Assembly: GCA_911387785.2 (NCBI GenBank)
Contig: OU426980.1
Location: 54,140,595 to 54,204,594 of the forward strand
Source: Aelia acuminata
Taxonomy: Eukaryota > Arthropoda > Insecta > Hemiptera > Pentatomidae
Direction of reading: 5' to 3'
Length of the DNA stretch: 64,000 bases
Numbering within the stretch: position 1 is the stretch's first letter; each line of letters opens with the position of its first letter. A program made the position numbers and the translations under genes. The notes beneath the pieces were generated by a model. That model was not told where the DNA came from. It saw nothing but the letters and a program-made list of their open reading frames with translations, and made no database searches. This document shows, one piece after another, positions 10,059 through 23,056 of this stretch.

Positions 10059-11938
10059 ATGGATAGAAGAGCTTTTAGGGATGTAAGTGCGGGAAAGTGT
10101 AAAATAAAACGAGTGCTGGAAAGTGTAAAAATTGTTAGTGGACAATCCTACGAAACTCAGCGGTCGAAGAAAACAAAGCCATCAAAATCCCCTCCTACTA
10201 ATGAGGTTAGTAACATATCTTATAAAATGTTATTATGTTATATTTCCACGTTACCATTGCCGAAATCAATATTATAAGTTTACCCAAATATATTAGCTGA
10301 AAACTATGTTATGTTTCTATAAAATACCTACTTATGACATACAATACATTGTATCTTCCCAATTGGTTTTTTGTGCAGGTTACATGCAAATGCAAGTGGG
10401 ATTGTAAGGAAATAGCTCATATGAAGGTAAAGCTTTTTGATTCTTTTTATAAGCTGAAAAATAATGAGCAAGGAACATACCTCATGGGTCTAATGCAAAT
10501 AATACCCATCCAAAGACGTCGTAATGCTCATAAATATCCAGACTTAAGCCGGCGAAATTGTTCGATGTCATTTACCCTCCCTGATGGAGAGGGCAACTTG
10601 AAACGTGTATGTAAAAATACTTTCACGGAGGTTTTTTGTATAAGTCCTCAAAGAATCACAACATTGGTCACGAGGAAAAAAAAGGGATTTTCAGTATTTC
10701 AAGATAAACGTGGGGGCGTGAAAACATTCAAATATATGGAGTCTGATAGAGAAATGGTCAAAGCCCATATTAACAGCTTCCCGAGGGATGAGAGTCACTA
10801 CAACCGATTCAAGTCTGAAAAAGAGTACTTGAGTTCGGATTTAAATCTCTATAAAGCGTTCACCGAAAAATATTCTAATTCCTTGGTGACATACAAATTC
10901 TACCGAAAAGTTTTCCTCAAAGATTTCCCAAACGTATCTTTCAAACGTCCACGTATTGACACCTGCAAAACTTGTGATGCTTTGCATATGCAAACCAAAA
11001 GCAAAGACTCCGTAGTCGCTAGAAAAGCCCTCAATGATTTGGAACTACATCACCGTAAAACAGAGAAGGCTTTTCAGCAAAACAAGAAAGATAGTACAGA
11101 GAGCACTATGCTGGGAAGTGACACCTGTACCATCACTGTGGACCTTCAGAAAGTGTTTAGTCTCCCAAAGTTAATGCACAGCTTCATGTATTACAGCCGG
11201 CAATTGTATTATAATTTTGGGATTCATGTAGCAGACACTGGGGACGGCCTAATGTGCGTATGGCATGAAGGACAGGATGGTCGGGGAGGTAACGAAATGG
11301 CTTCATATTTGTTACAAGCCATCAACACTGGCATTCTTGAAACACATAAGCGGAATCTCATTGTTTGGAGTGACAACTGTGCCGGGCAATTGAAGAACCG
11401 CATGCTTTTGTTCCTGTACATGCTGCTTGTGTCACATGGTCACTTTGATTGCATAGATCACAAATTTTTGGTGTCTGGACACAGTTTCTCGGCATCAGAT
11501 AGAGACTTTGCATTAATAGAGAAACGGGCTAAGTGTTCAAAGCTTCAGGTAGTGGTTGATGTGAAGAAAATCATCAAGGAAGCTCGTCCCTCAAGGCCCT
11601 TTAAAGTACTTGATATGGGTCAAAATACATTCTTTGATTTCGACAAAGCTTTAAACCAATACATTGATACGTCCAAGTTAGGTATAACACAAGTATCTTG
11701 GCTAAGAATAACAAAGGAAAACTCTGCCGCAGTTTAGTACAAGAAAAGCTTAGTACATTTTGAGATGCGTCGAGTATTAAGAAAAAACTTAAATCTGCAG
11801 ACTCTCATGACTTCTACACTCAGTGCATTGCCAAGGAAAATACCTATTAGTGCTAACAAGAAAAAGGACATCGCTGAAATGCTCAATTTCATAGACGAGA
11901 AGAACAGGAAGTTTTTTGAAGACGTTCTCAATACTTGA
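10059..11938 (+). pseudogene. DUF7869-type putative transposase, two exons, one premature stop
   Basis: Exon 1 is 10059-10205 (ATG in MDRRAFRDV; an upstream in-frame ATG at 9972 is possible). The donor GT is at 10206, the acceptor AG at 10377-10378, and exon 2 starts at 10379 in phase 0 with VTCKCKWDCKE. An N-terminal cysteine patch and CKTCDALHM (a C-x2-C finger) precede an RNase-H-like core typical of arthropod DUF7869 proteins: TVDLQKVFSLP, then WSDNCAGQLKN, then GHSFSASDRDFALIE. Three acidic residues are well placed for a DDD/DDE site. A TAG at 11735-11737 ends the frame after 501 codons. The same frame then continues to 11938 with the family's usual C-terminal region (PRKIPISANKKKDIAEML), so only one stop breaks it. 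Function as a transposase is inferred from the surrounding inverted repeats. Confidence 0.8.
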
Positions 11939-12159
11939 AAACGAATGTGGAGATAGATCATATCCAACGCAACTCTTTGGTACTTAGATCATTTCCAAAC
12001 ATTTTGTACTTTTTAGACGACTCGAGATTTTTTTCCTCCCAACTTTTTCTCTTAATATTATTCAGTAGTAACTTTTTAATTTAATGATTATATTTGGATA
12101 AATATAAATTAAAAATGATACATTCTGTGCAGTTTTTATTCATTTCCCGAAAATTTTGG

Positions 12160-12195
12160 TTTTGGTACTTAGATCACTTAGCTTTGCCACTCTAC
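12160..12195 (-). repeat. Right terminal inverted repeat
   Basis: Inverted copy of 9763-9798, ending GCCACTCTAC and followed by AACT (12196-12199), which repeats the four bases in front of the left arm. Confidence 0.85.
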
Positions 12196-15100
12196 AACTA
12201 TTTTTCCTGGTAACTAAATTGGAAGAGCATCATATTGCTACTTTTTGAATAGAATGAGGCAGAGATAGGTCTTGTCTTCCTATACCTTCAAAAAAATTTT
12301 CTTAATAAACTGGGGAAAATTAAACATAGTTAAAAATAATAATTTAGAAGTTACTTTTGCAGATTTTTATTTTTATTTTTGCATTTTATCTGAATTGCTT
12401 CAATATCAAATATCTATGCATCAATTAGTGCAAAGAGATGAGGACTAATCTACATTTCTGAACGATGCGTTACATTAATTAGAAACAGAAATAAGTTGAG
12501 GGATCTACTAAATATTGAATAGAAATGTTAGACTTAAAATTTTTTGTGAAGAACTAATTATCAATAAATTGAGAATGCTGAATGCTTTTAACTGAAAATG
12601 CTTTTAAAACCTACCTCTTCAAGAAACCTAATTAAAAAAAAATAAGAATTTAAATTATTTAAACAGTCTGGTTTTTAGTAAGATGATGCTATAATTTTAT
12701 AAGATTCATTTTAACCTTTATATAAGTATTATTTTGATATTTTTCACTCTACTTCTTAATTGAGATTTTATTATATTTGTATGTTCTTTAATAATTTAGT
12801 TTGTAAGGTACATTATGTTATGATTCTGCCCTGCATTATTTAAAAATAAATCAATAAAAAATATTTTAATAAATAAAACTCATACTTTACACAATTTACC
12901 TTTTGTTTTAACTGCCAGTATTTTGTTGTTTGAGTTTATATTTTGAAAGAAACAATGATGCCATTGTCTATGAAGTGGTGAAGAGAGAGGTATGATATTT
13001 CATGAAAATCATACTATGTTAATTTCATCAGAGCTGAATGGGTAGTAGCCATTGCACTAGCGCTAGTCCAAACTTTTTAAAATGTGTTTACATGGTAATA
13101 AATTAATTATAATAATTTTATTTCAGTTGTTTGTCTCTCCTATAAAATTATAATATTTGCAGCTACTTCCCTGTTACACTATATCAGGATATATAAAAGA
13201 ATAAAAGATAAATGATTTTTAAATATAAAATGCTTAATCAGGAAAGTGTCAATTATACGGACTAATCTTATATGAGCTATTTTTTCCCAAAAATATTTGG
13301 AAACCTCTTCTAAACTTGACTGAAAATATGACAAACTTCTGCAGTCTAAGTCCATATAATTTTTTCCTAGAAAAAAATATTACCAAGTATATTATAATGT
13401 TTATTTTACAAACTTCAATTTGTATTAAAAAAAAATTATCATAACAATTAATTATCTTTTATTTTTTGTTTATTGCTGTTGTAGGATAGATTCTTAAACA
13501 GGATTCTTTTAATTTAAAAGGTGGACTTTTATCAATTTATTCCTAGTTATCATTTAGTATTCCTGGATTTCTTTAGATTCTTTTCATTTAAGCGAGATGC
13601 CTTTAATTTTATAGATTCTTTTACCGCCTAGAGTAATTTTCAATTCAAATTAAAAATCATAGCCCAAATGATTGAACATTGAGAGAGTCATAAGGAAGTT
13701 TTGTTTTTTCATATCATCACCAGGATAGAGTGTGGAGGTACACAATAAAAAATAATAATTTACACAGTTTATTGATTTACATTAGATTATTTTATCATGG
13801 AAAAATGGTATAAAGAGGAAGAGACCAAAGCTCTTGTGCCGAGGAGCATCCAAACTGCAAATCTTGCACGGGTTGCTTCAGTTATTAATTAAACATTTTT
13901 TTCTTTTAAATTATTTTTATGAAAATACCAAGAAAAAAACTTTCCTCTAAAGACCATATAAAAACTATTTAAGGGTCAGTTACCTATAAAATATAAGTAT
14001 CCGGACTTGGGCTAGCATAAACTAGTCTGTATAATTGACTCTCTATAATAACCTAAATATAAGATAAAATAAAACATACCTTTCCATGTTTTGCCGACGT
14101 TGTTTTTATCACTATAAAATTATTTCAAAGTCAACTGACAATGAAATTAATCACCTTGTTTATGGTTCTATTATCAGACTGGTTAACAGTCATCTTAGTA
14201 AATTTAAGCTATAATAGAAAAAAAAAAAAGAGCATTATTTAGAATACAATCGGATGTTTCTAAACACAAAGGCTTGATTCCCTAAAATAGAGTTAAACAA
14301 TTAACCCACAAACATTCCACCTATACAGGCCTCAACAGGACAGAAAACAAGTAAGATCACATACATGCTAAGCAAACATAGCAAACTTTAACAGAAAAAA
14401 AAAAAAAAAGTTGCATAAACTAGAGTTAGTAGAACACATACTCTGAAGGAAATACTTAAATGTTTTAAATATGGACATTCCTGATAATCCTTATTCAATA
14501 AAAGCTCCATCATTAGCAATTGAGCGGTATTTTATACGAAAAATCAAGATGCAGTAGAAATTGGATGGATAATAAATATTCTTTCCCTAAAAATTAAATC
14601 AATAAAATGTAATAATAGTTAGGAAAAATAATAAAATAGAAATATTCTTTACAATATTATTTTGGCATAATTGATATTGTTTCTAGTGCATGAATAATTT
14701 AACACAAATTCGGATGAAGACATATCTAATGATATAATTATTAATGCATAGTTAAATTTTTTTATTATGGACTGTTCATCGAAATTTAATTGTTACAAAA
14801 TTTATTAAGACTAATAAGTTGCTTCTGACTTTATAAAGGTATTATAAACAGAACACAATTTGTACACAGCTATTTCACTTATGAAGGATATGTACAGCTG
14901 GGAAATTAACATGAATCAATACAATGTGAAAAGAAACCAAAATACCGAAATAAAATAGATTTATAAATAGGAATAAAATAAAAACCAAAGTAAAAACGAA
15001 AACAGCGAATACTGGGGATTCACATATTACTTAGTAGGAACATTTGAATTCCTAAATAAATTTAAGTACCTGGGAGGGGTAATTAAGGTGTTAAAAATGA

Positions 15101-16285
15101 TGAAGCAATGAGTAAACACCAAAAGAGTCGATCAAAATATAAATAAGAAGATTTTGCAAGGTCTGATATGAAGAGGAAGGAGGGAGGTATACAGGCAACA
15201 ATTATAATTACATAGCAAAATCGGCTTCTAATTTCTACATTATGCACGTTTTAATTTTCCTTAAGGTAGAATTCCTGATTGTGATTGTATAATTAATGTC
15301 AAAGCTATATTTGAAGCTATATTGAAAAAATCTAAACTGAACTCAGGTATTGGTGTTGGAAATTGTCCTCCAAGTGAGCCCTTAGTGCTAACCAGAGCGG
15401 GAGTGTCGAGATTCATTTATTCCAAGGAATAAAATTAAGTAACCTTGGTGGGAATGAACCCCATGAAACCCATAACTGATTCCTGAACTGAGCTTTTAGA
15501 GATCATGTCCTCAATCACAGGTATGAAATCATAAATTATTTGATATATCTTCCATGAGGTTCAATATTTAAATACAGAAGTATAAGAAATTATTCCAATG
15601 ATACCCACAAAACTTAAACACTGTGAATATTAATATTTTTCATCAGTTAATATACTAAATTAAACAAATTTGTTAAAAAAATAAAAATAAATTACTGATA
15701 TCACAAGAATAAATATTTGTTTTTACATAATTAAGGCTTGCTTATTTATAAATACACTTTAAACATTCTAATTTTAATTCTTCTGTTTTGTTCATGGCAC
15801 AATTAAGATATTAAGTAGTATTTACATTAATTCATAAACTACTTGTTATGAAGAAATTAAAACAAACACACTTCCACATATGTACCAACGCTTTTAGACA
15901 CGAATGTGGAGAAATATACTCGTATCATATGCAACCACATGTCCAAAATATAATTTAATTGCAGAACCATATTTACAAATGATTTAGGTTAAAAATCATG
16001 GGAAAAAGAAAACTAACAAAAAATTTCCTACCATTTGATACAAATTTGTAATTAGTTACTATGTCTAGCATTTCATGTGTGAGTGTGTTGTAGTTTGAGA
16101 ATGTATTATTGTATGTATGTGAGCTCATGGATACACATCACATAAACATATACAGATACAAAAAAAAAAAAATCTACAGTTGAAATTAAATAATCTAAAT
16201 ATTAAATAAAATATTTAAAAAATAAACAACTTTTTAAAAAATGGTAAATATTCAGACAGAAACTAACAAATAATAAAAGGTAAGG
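12196..16285. other. 3' flank of the B56 gene, AT-rich, no gene seen
   Basis: Region downstream of the B56 stop codon. It probably holds the 3' untranslated part near 16285 and below. On the minus strand an AATAAA lies at 15416-15421 and ATTAAA variants lie closer to the stop, but none can be chosen as the poly-A signal by eye. No exon, RNA gene or clear transposon was seen. Confidence 0.4.
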
Positions 16286-16432
16286 CTAGCACTCATTTTC
16301 ATCATTAAGTATTGATTCTTGATCCTTTTTTTTAGAATCATAAACGCTTGAATGACTATTGAAACCATCCAAAGGAAGATCATTCTTCTTTCTTAACAGT
16401 GGTTTATCAATAGCAAAACCCCTTGATCGTAC
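16286..16432 (-). CDS. PPP2R5: B56 last coding exon with stop
   Basis: 147 bp, 48 codons and TAG at 16286-16288. Begins VRSRGFAIDKPLLRKKNDLP, corresponding to the vertebrate RRKSELPQD motif near the B56 delta/gamma C-terminus, then a divergent Ser/Asp/Lys-rich tail ending ILNDENEC. Acceptor TTTTTTAG in phase 0, matching the preceding exon. The acceptor and phase fit support the distance of 8.4 kb from the previous exon. Confidence 0.9.
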   Translation of the reverse strand, partial: VRSRGFAIDKPLLRKKNDLPLDGFNSHSSVYDSKKKDQESILNDENEC

Positions 16433-16762
16433 CTAAAAAAGTTTTAATTTAAACTTAGTCGAAGAATTGAAATAAAAAAAAAGTAAATGTAGAATATGCA
16501 AATCTCAGTTAATAATAAACACATATAATTAAAATATTTTTATTGCTGATATTTTTTTAATCCAACATAAGACTAATAACTTAATATAAAAACAAAATGA
16601 TATCATAAATAAGAATATAATTGGTGGAAGATTGGTTGAAGCCTTCAACAACTTGAATGTAGACAATAATTGAAGAGAAAATGGTTGGGGGTGAGATTAC
16701 AAAATCAGAAACACTAATATGAGATACATATATTGTTTCAAAAATCAGAATATAATTGATTT

Positions 16763-17511
16763 CAGAGATGGGCAAATTGTATCTGCAGATACAGATATCG
16801 GATACTGTAACTGTGAAAAGTACTCATTAGAGCAGATACAGATAGTATCCGTATCCGTACGGACGGATTCCAAAGGATCCGAGTACTTCTCGTATCCGTC
16901 AGCTTCGGATACAGTGACTACTCGTATCTGTCAGCACGGATACCCGAGTATCTGTGAGTACTTCGGTATTTAGTTATTTTTTTACGGATACTATTTCGGA
17001 TATTTCTACTTCTGGGGCTGGGATTGTTTATAATTCTATTATTATTCTAATATTCTATTAAAATTATAAAAAAATTATTAGTATTAAGCCGTCAACATTA
17101 TATCGTTTCGAAATAAGGGTGCAATATCCAAAGCGTTAATTTTGACAAAAAGTAATAATTTAAAAAAAAGACGATAGGAATATTCCATTGTGAAAATTAT
17201 TTTTTTTTTTTATCTTTTCGGATTTTTAAAATTGTGAACTACTGTGATGATAATAGTGGCTTAGAATTGGAAAATACTACCGATTTTAAAATTCGATGCT
17301 GGGGGGGGGGGGGACATTTTATTAACTTTCCGTTTTCTTCGAGAAGAGTCGTTATAGTAACGGGGGAGCAGATTTTGAAACTAGTACCATTTTTAAAATT
17401 TGGTTGGGGAGGGCGTTACTACGATTTTTTTCATAACTTATGATTAATTTGTTTTGAGTGTCTGTCTATATCTATGATTACGCTTTTGTAGATTTGGAAA
17501 AGTATTAATAT
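16763..17511 (+). repeat. Left long inverted arm of the hAT foldback
   Basis: Contains the subterminal GATAC/GTATC cluster (16785-16990), a G-run at 17301-17312 and the stretch CGGGGGAGCAGATTTTGAAA. All recur inverted in 19346-20089. Confidence 0.88.
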
Positions 17512-19345
17512 TTTACGGATACTTCTACTTCTGAGGTCAGGAATATTTAAAATGTTGTTATTAAACTTTTTTATTATTATTAGGCTGTCAACATTTTATG
17601 TTTTCGAAAAAAGGATCCTATCAAAAATTTTAAAAATAATCATAATTTTAAAATTGTAATTATTTAAAATTAATAATATTCCCAAACGGAAATTTTTTTT
17701 TCTATATCTTCACAATAAAGAAGCATAATTATGTTTAGGCTGGCCTAACTTTTGAAAATAGAAATAATTTTAAAATTACTATATCATGGGGGGGTCCACC
17801 TTTAAGAGGAAATTGTAACTTCTAAAATTAATACGAATAGAATATATATTTTTGTTAATATACACTAAATGAGGGCTCATACGGGTATGGATTTGGTGAA
17901 TGGTATCAATTTTAAAATTCGATGCAGCGAGTGAGGATTTCTTTGTGAAGTGCATTTATGATAACGGGGGAGCAGATTTCGAAAATATTTACAATTTTAA
18001 AATTTGGTGCGGGGGTTACTACGCAATTTTTTTTAACTTCTGATTATTTCGTTGTGAGGGTCTATATTAGTTGCACATACATTTTATTAAAGTACGTTTT
18101 ATTATAATCAAAATATAAAGAAACACACAATAAGAGTAGATATGAATTAAAACATTCCTATCTAAAATGGAGACGCTATAAATAAAAAAAAATCAGCAAC
18201 AGTTTATTTAAGATGCAATTCACAAACTACTTCAATTTTTTTTAAAAAAAATGAAATTATATGAAAAAACATTTATACTATCTTACATTTCAATAATTTA
18301 TTCAACTTTTTATCTTTTTAACTTAGGAAACTTTTTAACTTAAAAATGACTTAGGAATCTTTGTCATTGTCGCATAGGAAATACGCATAGGCTGGTAACA
18401 ACAAGAAGTAACAAAATAATGGAAACCAAATCAAACTGATGGTGTGTTAGCATGACATGGGTACTTTATAAAGATAATCATATAAAAGATAGTGAAATTA
18501 AAAATGAATATTTCAATGATAAAAAAACTCCTGTTTTCATTTCTGAGTAAAGAGTATTGCAGAGACTAGGGCAAAATTATTAGGGTAGAGGTAGGATAGG
18601 TTACTTTCCCGACTTCAAAGGGTTTACTGCGGGGAAACCCAACCCTTTTGAAGTGAAAGGGTACACAACGACCAGGTGTAAAATTAAGATAAGGAATTGT
18701 TAAACTAGCAATATACAATAGATGGTACAGTATACAAATATTGGACCTCTGTGTGAAAGAACTCCGAAAATCTAACTTCTTTATGTGCCCCCCCCCCCCT
18801 ATCCACCCCTATTAAAATACAAAATGAATATTTTTTTCAAAAATACCGTTAGTAATGGACACCCGTTTAAAAGAAATTCGAAAATGTTACCGTTTTCAAT
18901 ATTATAGGCCCTCCCCCCCACTCGAACTTTAAAATATATATTAATGTTAATGGATACCTGGTCATGATATAATATGCATAGGTAAACACGAAGAAGTGGT
19001 TGAATTTGACTTGGAAATGGTATCAAAAGCTTATAATCAATCTCTCTTACAAAACAATAGACCTTCATTCGAAAGATATCCATATATTGAAGTTTAAATT
19101 TTTGGAGAGGTAACCGCAACACATCCTTTAAAATTTTTAATAGAATTTTTTTTCAAAATCTACGACTGCTATATGATCGCACATCTTAAAAAAAAAAAAT
19201 GAGAAGTTACAGATCTCTCAAAAGTAGCACTACATAAACAAAAAATAAGACGCCATTATCACAAAACGAGACCCACATTTCAAAATAATCCGTGAATTTA
19301 AAGTTGTGGAATGAGGAATACCCCCCCCCACCACCAAAATTGAAT

Positions 19346-20089
19346 TTAAAAATTAATGCTTTTCCAAATCTACGAAAGCGTAAACATAGATATAGACAGA
19401 CACTCAAAACAAATTAATCAGAAGTTATGAAAAAAATCGTAGTAACGCCCTCCCCAACCAAATTTTAAAAATGGTACTAGTTTCAAAATCTGCTCCCCCG
19501 TTACTATAACTCTTCTCGAAGAAAACGGAAAGTTAATAAAATGTCCCCCCACCCCAAGCATCGAATTTTAAAATCGGTAGTATTTTCCAATTCTAAGCCA
19601 CTATTATCACAGTAGTACACAATTTTAAAAATCCGAAAAGATAAAAAAAGAAAATAATTTTCACAATGGAATATTCCTATCTTTTTTTTTTAAATTATTA
19701 CTTTTTGTCAAAATTAACGCTTTGGATATTGCACCCTTATTTCGAAACGATACAATGTTGACGGCTTAATACTAATAATTTTTTTATAATTTTGATAGAA
19801 TATTAGAATAATAATAGAATTATAAACAATCCCAGCCCCAGAAGTAGAAATATCCGAAATAGTATCCGTAAAAAAATAACTAAATACCGAAGTACTCACA
19901 GATACTCGGGTATCCGTGCTGACAGATACGAGTAGTCACTGTGTCCGAAGCTGACGGATACGAGAAGTACTCGGATACATTTGAAAATTTTGGAGGGATT
20001 CGAGTACAGTATCCGAGTAAAAAAGTATCTGTAACTTGTATCTTGTATCCGAAACTAGTACTTTTTTACTCGGATAGTGCCCAACTCTG
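19346..20089 (-). repeat. Right long inverted arm of the hAT foldback
   Basis: Inverted copy of 16763-17511 with scattered differences, mostly in homopolymer length and in the GATAC cluster (19855-20075). Confidence 0.88.
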
Positions 20090-20097
20090 ATTGATTT

Positions 20098-21239
20098 ATA
20101 TTTTGAATCCACATTTGTTGATTTGCTTCTTTACTAATTGGTTTGTGTACTTGAAATCTAATTTATTGTGTTATCATTATGCTGTTAAATAATAAATGGC
20201 TCTACAAGAAACTAATAATCAATTCTAACAAACTAATAAACTAAAAAATCTCTTCTTTTGAAATGAAAGAAAATATTAAATTTTGTAAATTGAAATAATA
20301 AGTCAAAATAGAAATTAATAATATAAATAAATAATTAATAAAAATGGTAACTAAAATATATGGTTAAATAAAAGGTATACAGTTTGAATGGTGAAAGCAT
20401 ATAGATTTTATTTGATTAGAGGAGGGATTAATGACACAATTAAAGCTTATAGAGCTAAGGGATGATGAAACATATGGAGTGAATTATAGAAAAAATCACT
20501 ATCATGACCAGCTTAAATCTACTTGGGCCAAATATAATAATAAAACTAGTCATGCATGTACATTACATACTTCAGGCTCACACATTTTTATGCAGAAAAT
20601 GGTAATAAACATAAATACCAAACATGCATCAAAATTCTAAATGATAATATTTATATAGTTGATTGATAAACAGACAACTTATAATTACAAGAAAAATACA
20701 CTATGATTACATCGATTAATTAGAAATACTCAGCCTTAGCTTAAGACTAAACAAAAAGCTTAAAGATCGATCTTATGAAATTAAAAATTAATTTAATTCA
20801 TGTTGAAAGACAGACAGAGGGCAGATAATTAAACTTATCAAGGAGAACAATTTGAAAACAATGCAGTTATTGGGAACTAACACAATATGGACAAAATAAA
20901 TTTATATATGCTATTGGAAACTGGTCAGTCTTCATTTCAGGATATGAATGCAGAATGTTCAAACTGGGTAAGGGGTGTAGCACAAAGCAATTCATCATGA
21001 AATCTCTACAAAAGAATGAATGCATGGTTTTTGCCACAAAAAATTGTTAAAATAGCACTTTATCTTTTAAAAATATTCTGAATTGCTTTAATTAATAACC
21101 AAACAAATTATTTTTTTTTGTGTGTGTTAAATTAGGTACAACTAATGAAGAATAAAAAAAAAAAAAAAAAAAAATCAAGATGAGTTCAGAGGTTAGAATC
21201 AAGGCTATGCCCAAGTTAAGTCCTAACCCATGGTCTAAC
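20098..21239. other. Intron sequence, nothing recognised
   Basis: AT-rich intron DNA of the B56 gene. A 69-codon open frame at 20431-20640 has no recognisable motif. An A-run at 21157-21175 lies just before the Helitron-like repeat. Confidence 0.4.
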
Positions 21240-22010
21240 AAGGGTTTGGTATTTTTATAATAATACAAGCGTCTGCTACCGGCGCATTACTGTGGCTAAG
21301 TAGCTATAATGCGTTGAATTACTCATATCCTAATCTTTTTAATACAGTCAAATAAAAACTCATTGATAAAGAAAAAAATGTTTTAGCTAATCTAAAAACA
21401 TATGGGTTTGAAAATACAACTTTACGCCATATTTAAAGGTGACTGGTAAATAATTAAGGAGAGTTAAAGTTTTTATTTCTTACATCTCATATTTGACTAT
21501 AGCATGTATTAATGATATTCATTTATTAAGTACTACTTATCAAAACCTGTAAAATTACATATTAAAATTAATTAGTTTTTTAAGGAGGTAGATAACTTTG
21601 ATTGATAACTATTAATAATAATAAATTGTATTTTTTAAAATTAATACGATTCATAATTCCTTTTTTTGGGACAAAAATTTTTGGTCAACCTGTAATGCAA
21701 ACACAAATCAATAAAACCATCGATTACTAGATTAATTTAATACCACACACGACCAGGTGACATGTAATTGCCCATGGAAAAAATACGGATTTTCCAATGC
21801 CTAGAAACAAGTGGACATTGTTTGGCCTTAAGATTTATTTATGGTCATTGGAAAAACCAAAATGTAAAATTTAAGCCTTTTAAATTATATAGAAAAATTC
21901 TGATAGTATCATTGGAATACGTGGTAACAGGAATGTTTATCCTTTAAATTTTCCAGAAAATTGTTGTTAAAAACCGGCCCTGAATAATTAATAAGCACCC
22001 GTTCAAAATT
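21240..22010 (-). mobile_element. Helitron-like repeat, 3' part (minus), separated from its 5' part
   Basis: On the minus strand this matches 36717-37260 of the plus-strand copy: shared runs include TTTTTAGATTAGCT, TTTGACTGTA, GCATTATAGCTACT and CCATGGG. The matching 5' part is at 24065-24480, and a decayed Gypsy copy lies between them, so the Gypsy entered this element. The Helitron label rests on the AGCC...GGCT-type stem near the 3' end and the general look of the 5' part, and is tentative. Confidence 0.45.
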
Positions 22011-22397
22011 ATGCTCAACTGCAGATTGTCCCATTGATGGAGAGAACTTCAGCTGGACTTTTCTGGGATAGTGCGCATTCCTGGCAGTTCTTCAACATTG
22101 TTTTTATATCTTTGTCGATATTTTTCTAGAAGCAGGGACATCTTGTCAACTGCTGCATTTTTACTATGCCTACATGAGTTCTATGCACTTCCAAGACAAC
22201 CTTTTGAAGGGCTTCCGGGATCTCTTTTCTTAAATTTCGTAAAAACGATGCCATTTGATGTGCTGTTCTCCGGGTCACATAGTTTTCCACATATTATATT
22301 TTGATGAAGCTCTGAAAGGAAAAAGTCTTTCGCTGTTTCTTAAGCAATAACTGAACTGGTGATAACCTCAATAGAAATATCTGGTCTTTAAAGATTG

Positions 22398-22799
22398 AAA
22401 CTTCGAGGCTCATGGTGCATTCCTTAGAGGAGGTAGCTTTTGACGTAGTGTAAGTGGCTCTGGAAAGGCAGTGATTATGTACGTGATCCTCTGCCTTTCG
22501 GTGGATGACTTCATCCAAAAAAAGAAAAGTAGTATATCAGAGTAACCTCGCTGATGTGAAAGATGGCAGCTTTGTTTCAGTCTGGAAAATTCTGGTCAAT
22601 GGCTGGTTATCTCTAATTTGAGTGAAATGGTGGCCAACGAGATACATATACAGCCTTGAAACACTGAAAATTATTGCAAGTGCCTCCCAGGAGTAATTTC
22701 TTTCTGTGTTTTTCAAAGATCTTGATATGAAGGTCATAGACTTTGTCTAAGCCATTAATGTCTAAGCTGAGACTTTGGCAATCCCTGTGGGACCGGCAT
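22398..22799. repeat. First copy of a 402-bp direct duplication
   Basis: Nearly identical to 23057-23458 (offset 659 throughout). It covers the Gypsy RNase H block. Differences seen include GTGCATTCC against GTGGATTCC and CTAATTTGAG against CTAGTTTGAG. Confidence 0.92.
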
Positions 22800-22811
22800 A
22801 ATAAGTATAAT

Positions 22812-23050
22812 AGGTATAATAAGTTTTCATTTAATAAAAAATCAAGAAAACATGTATATGGTATAGAAATCAATACTATATGACAATTTTAAAATTGTTA
22901 CTTTGAAAGTGGTGAAAATAAAAAAAAATTATGTTTATTTTAGCATGTTTGGGTGAATGCCAGTGTGCACATGTGTGCATGTAAGTTAAACTGTTAAATG
23001 TTAACAGTACAACCATTAGTGGTGAACTAAAATTTAAATTACTAAATTGA
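22812..23050. repeat. 239-bp insert identical to 28698-28936
   Basis: Starts AGGTATAATAAGTTTTC and ends TACTAAATTGA. It appears identical, base for base, to 28698-28936, which is 5.9 kb away in the next intron and in the same orientation. It lies exactly between the two copies of the 402-bp duplication. It has no coding or transposon signature and no inverted ends. Confidence 0.92.
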
Positions 23051-23056
23051 ATTACT

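Larger units (their letters stand above)
9763..12195 (+). mobile_element. Complete DNA transposon with a DUF7869-type transposase-like gene
   Basis: Terminal inverted repeats of 36 bp (9763-9798 and 12160-12195) match at 34 positions and begin GTAGAGTGGCAAA. They are bounded by a 4-bp direct repeat AACT (9759-9762 and 12196-12199), consistent with a target-site duplication. Inside is one two-exon gene (10059-11938) in plus orientation. A 4-bp duplication is compatible with the Sola superfamily, but that assignment is inference. The near-perfect ends and single stop suggest recent activity. Confidence 0.85.
16763..20089. mobile_element. hAT-type foldback element with arms of about 745 bp
   Basis: Ends CAGAGATGGGCA and, inverted, CAGAGTTGGGCA are the classic hAT terminus. 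A perfect 8-bp duplication ATTGATTT flanks it (16755-16762 and 20090-20097), as hAT insertion requires. The terminal arms (about 16763-17511 and 19346-20089) are inverted copies of each other. The outer 230 bp of each arm is full of GATAC/GTATC repeats. A third, weaker copy of the arm's inner part lies at about 17900-18065. No transposase is encoded, so it must be mobilised in trans. It sits in the last B56 intron. Confidence 0.9.

Noticed and set aside
15416..15421. AATAAA on the minus strand as the B56 poly-A signal
   Set aside because: In DNA this AT-rich such hexamers are common; nothing around it singles it out.
18799..19407. Minus-strand frames inside the hAT foldback
   Set aside because: They lie in low-complexity and homopolymer-rich sequence, have no motif, and are not preserved in the matching opposite arm.
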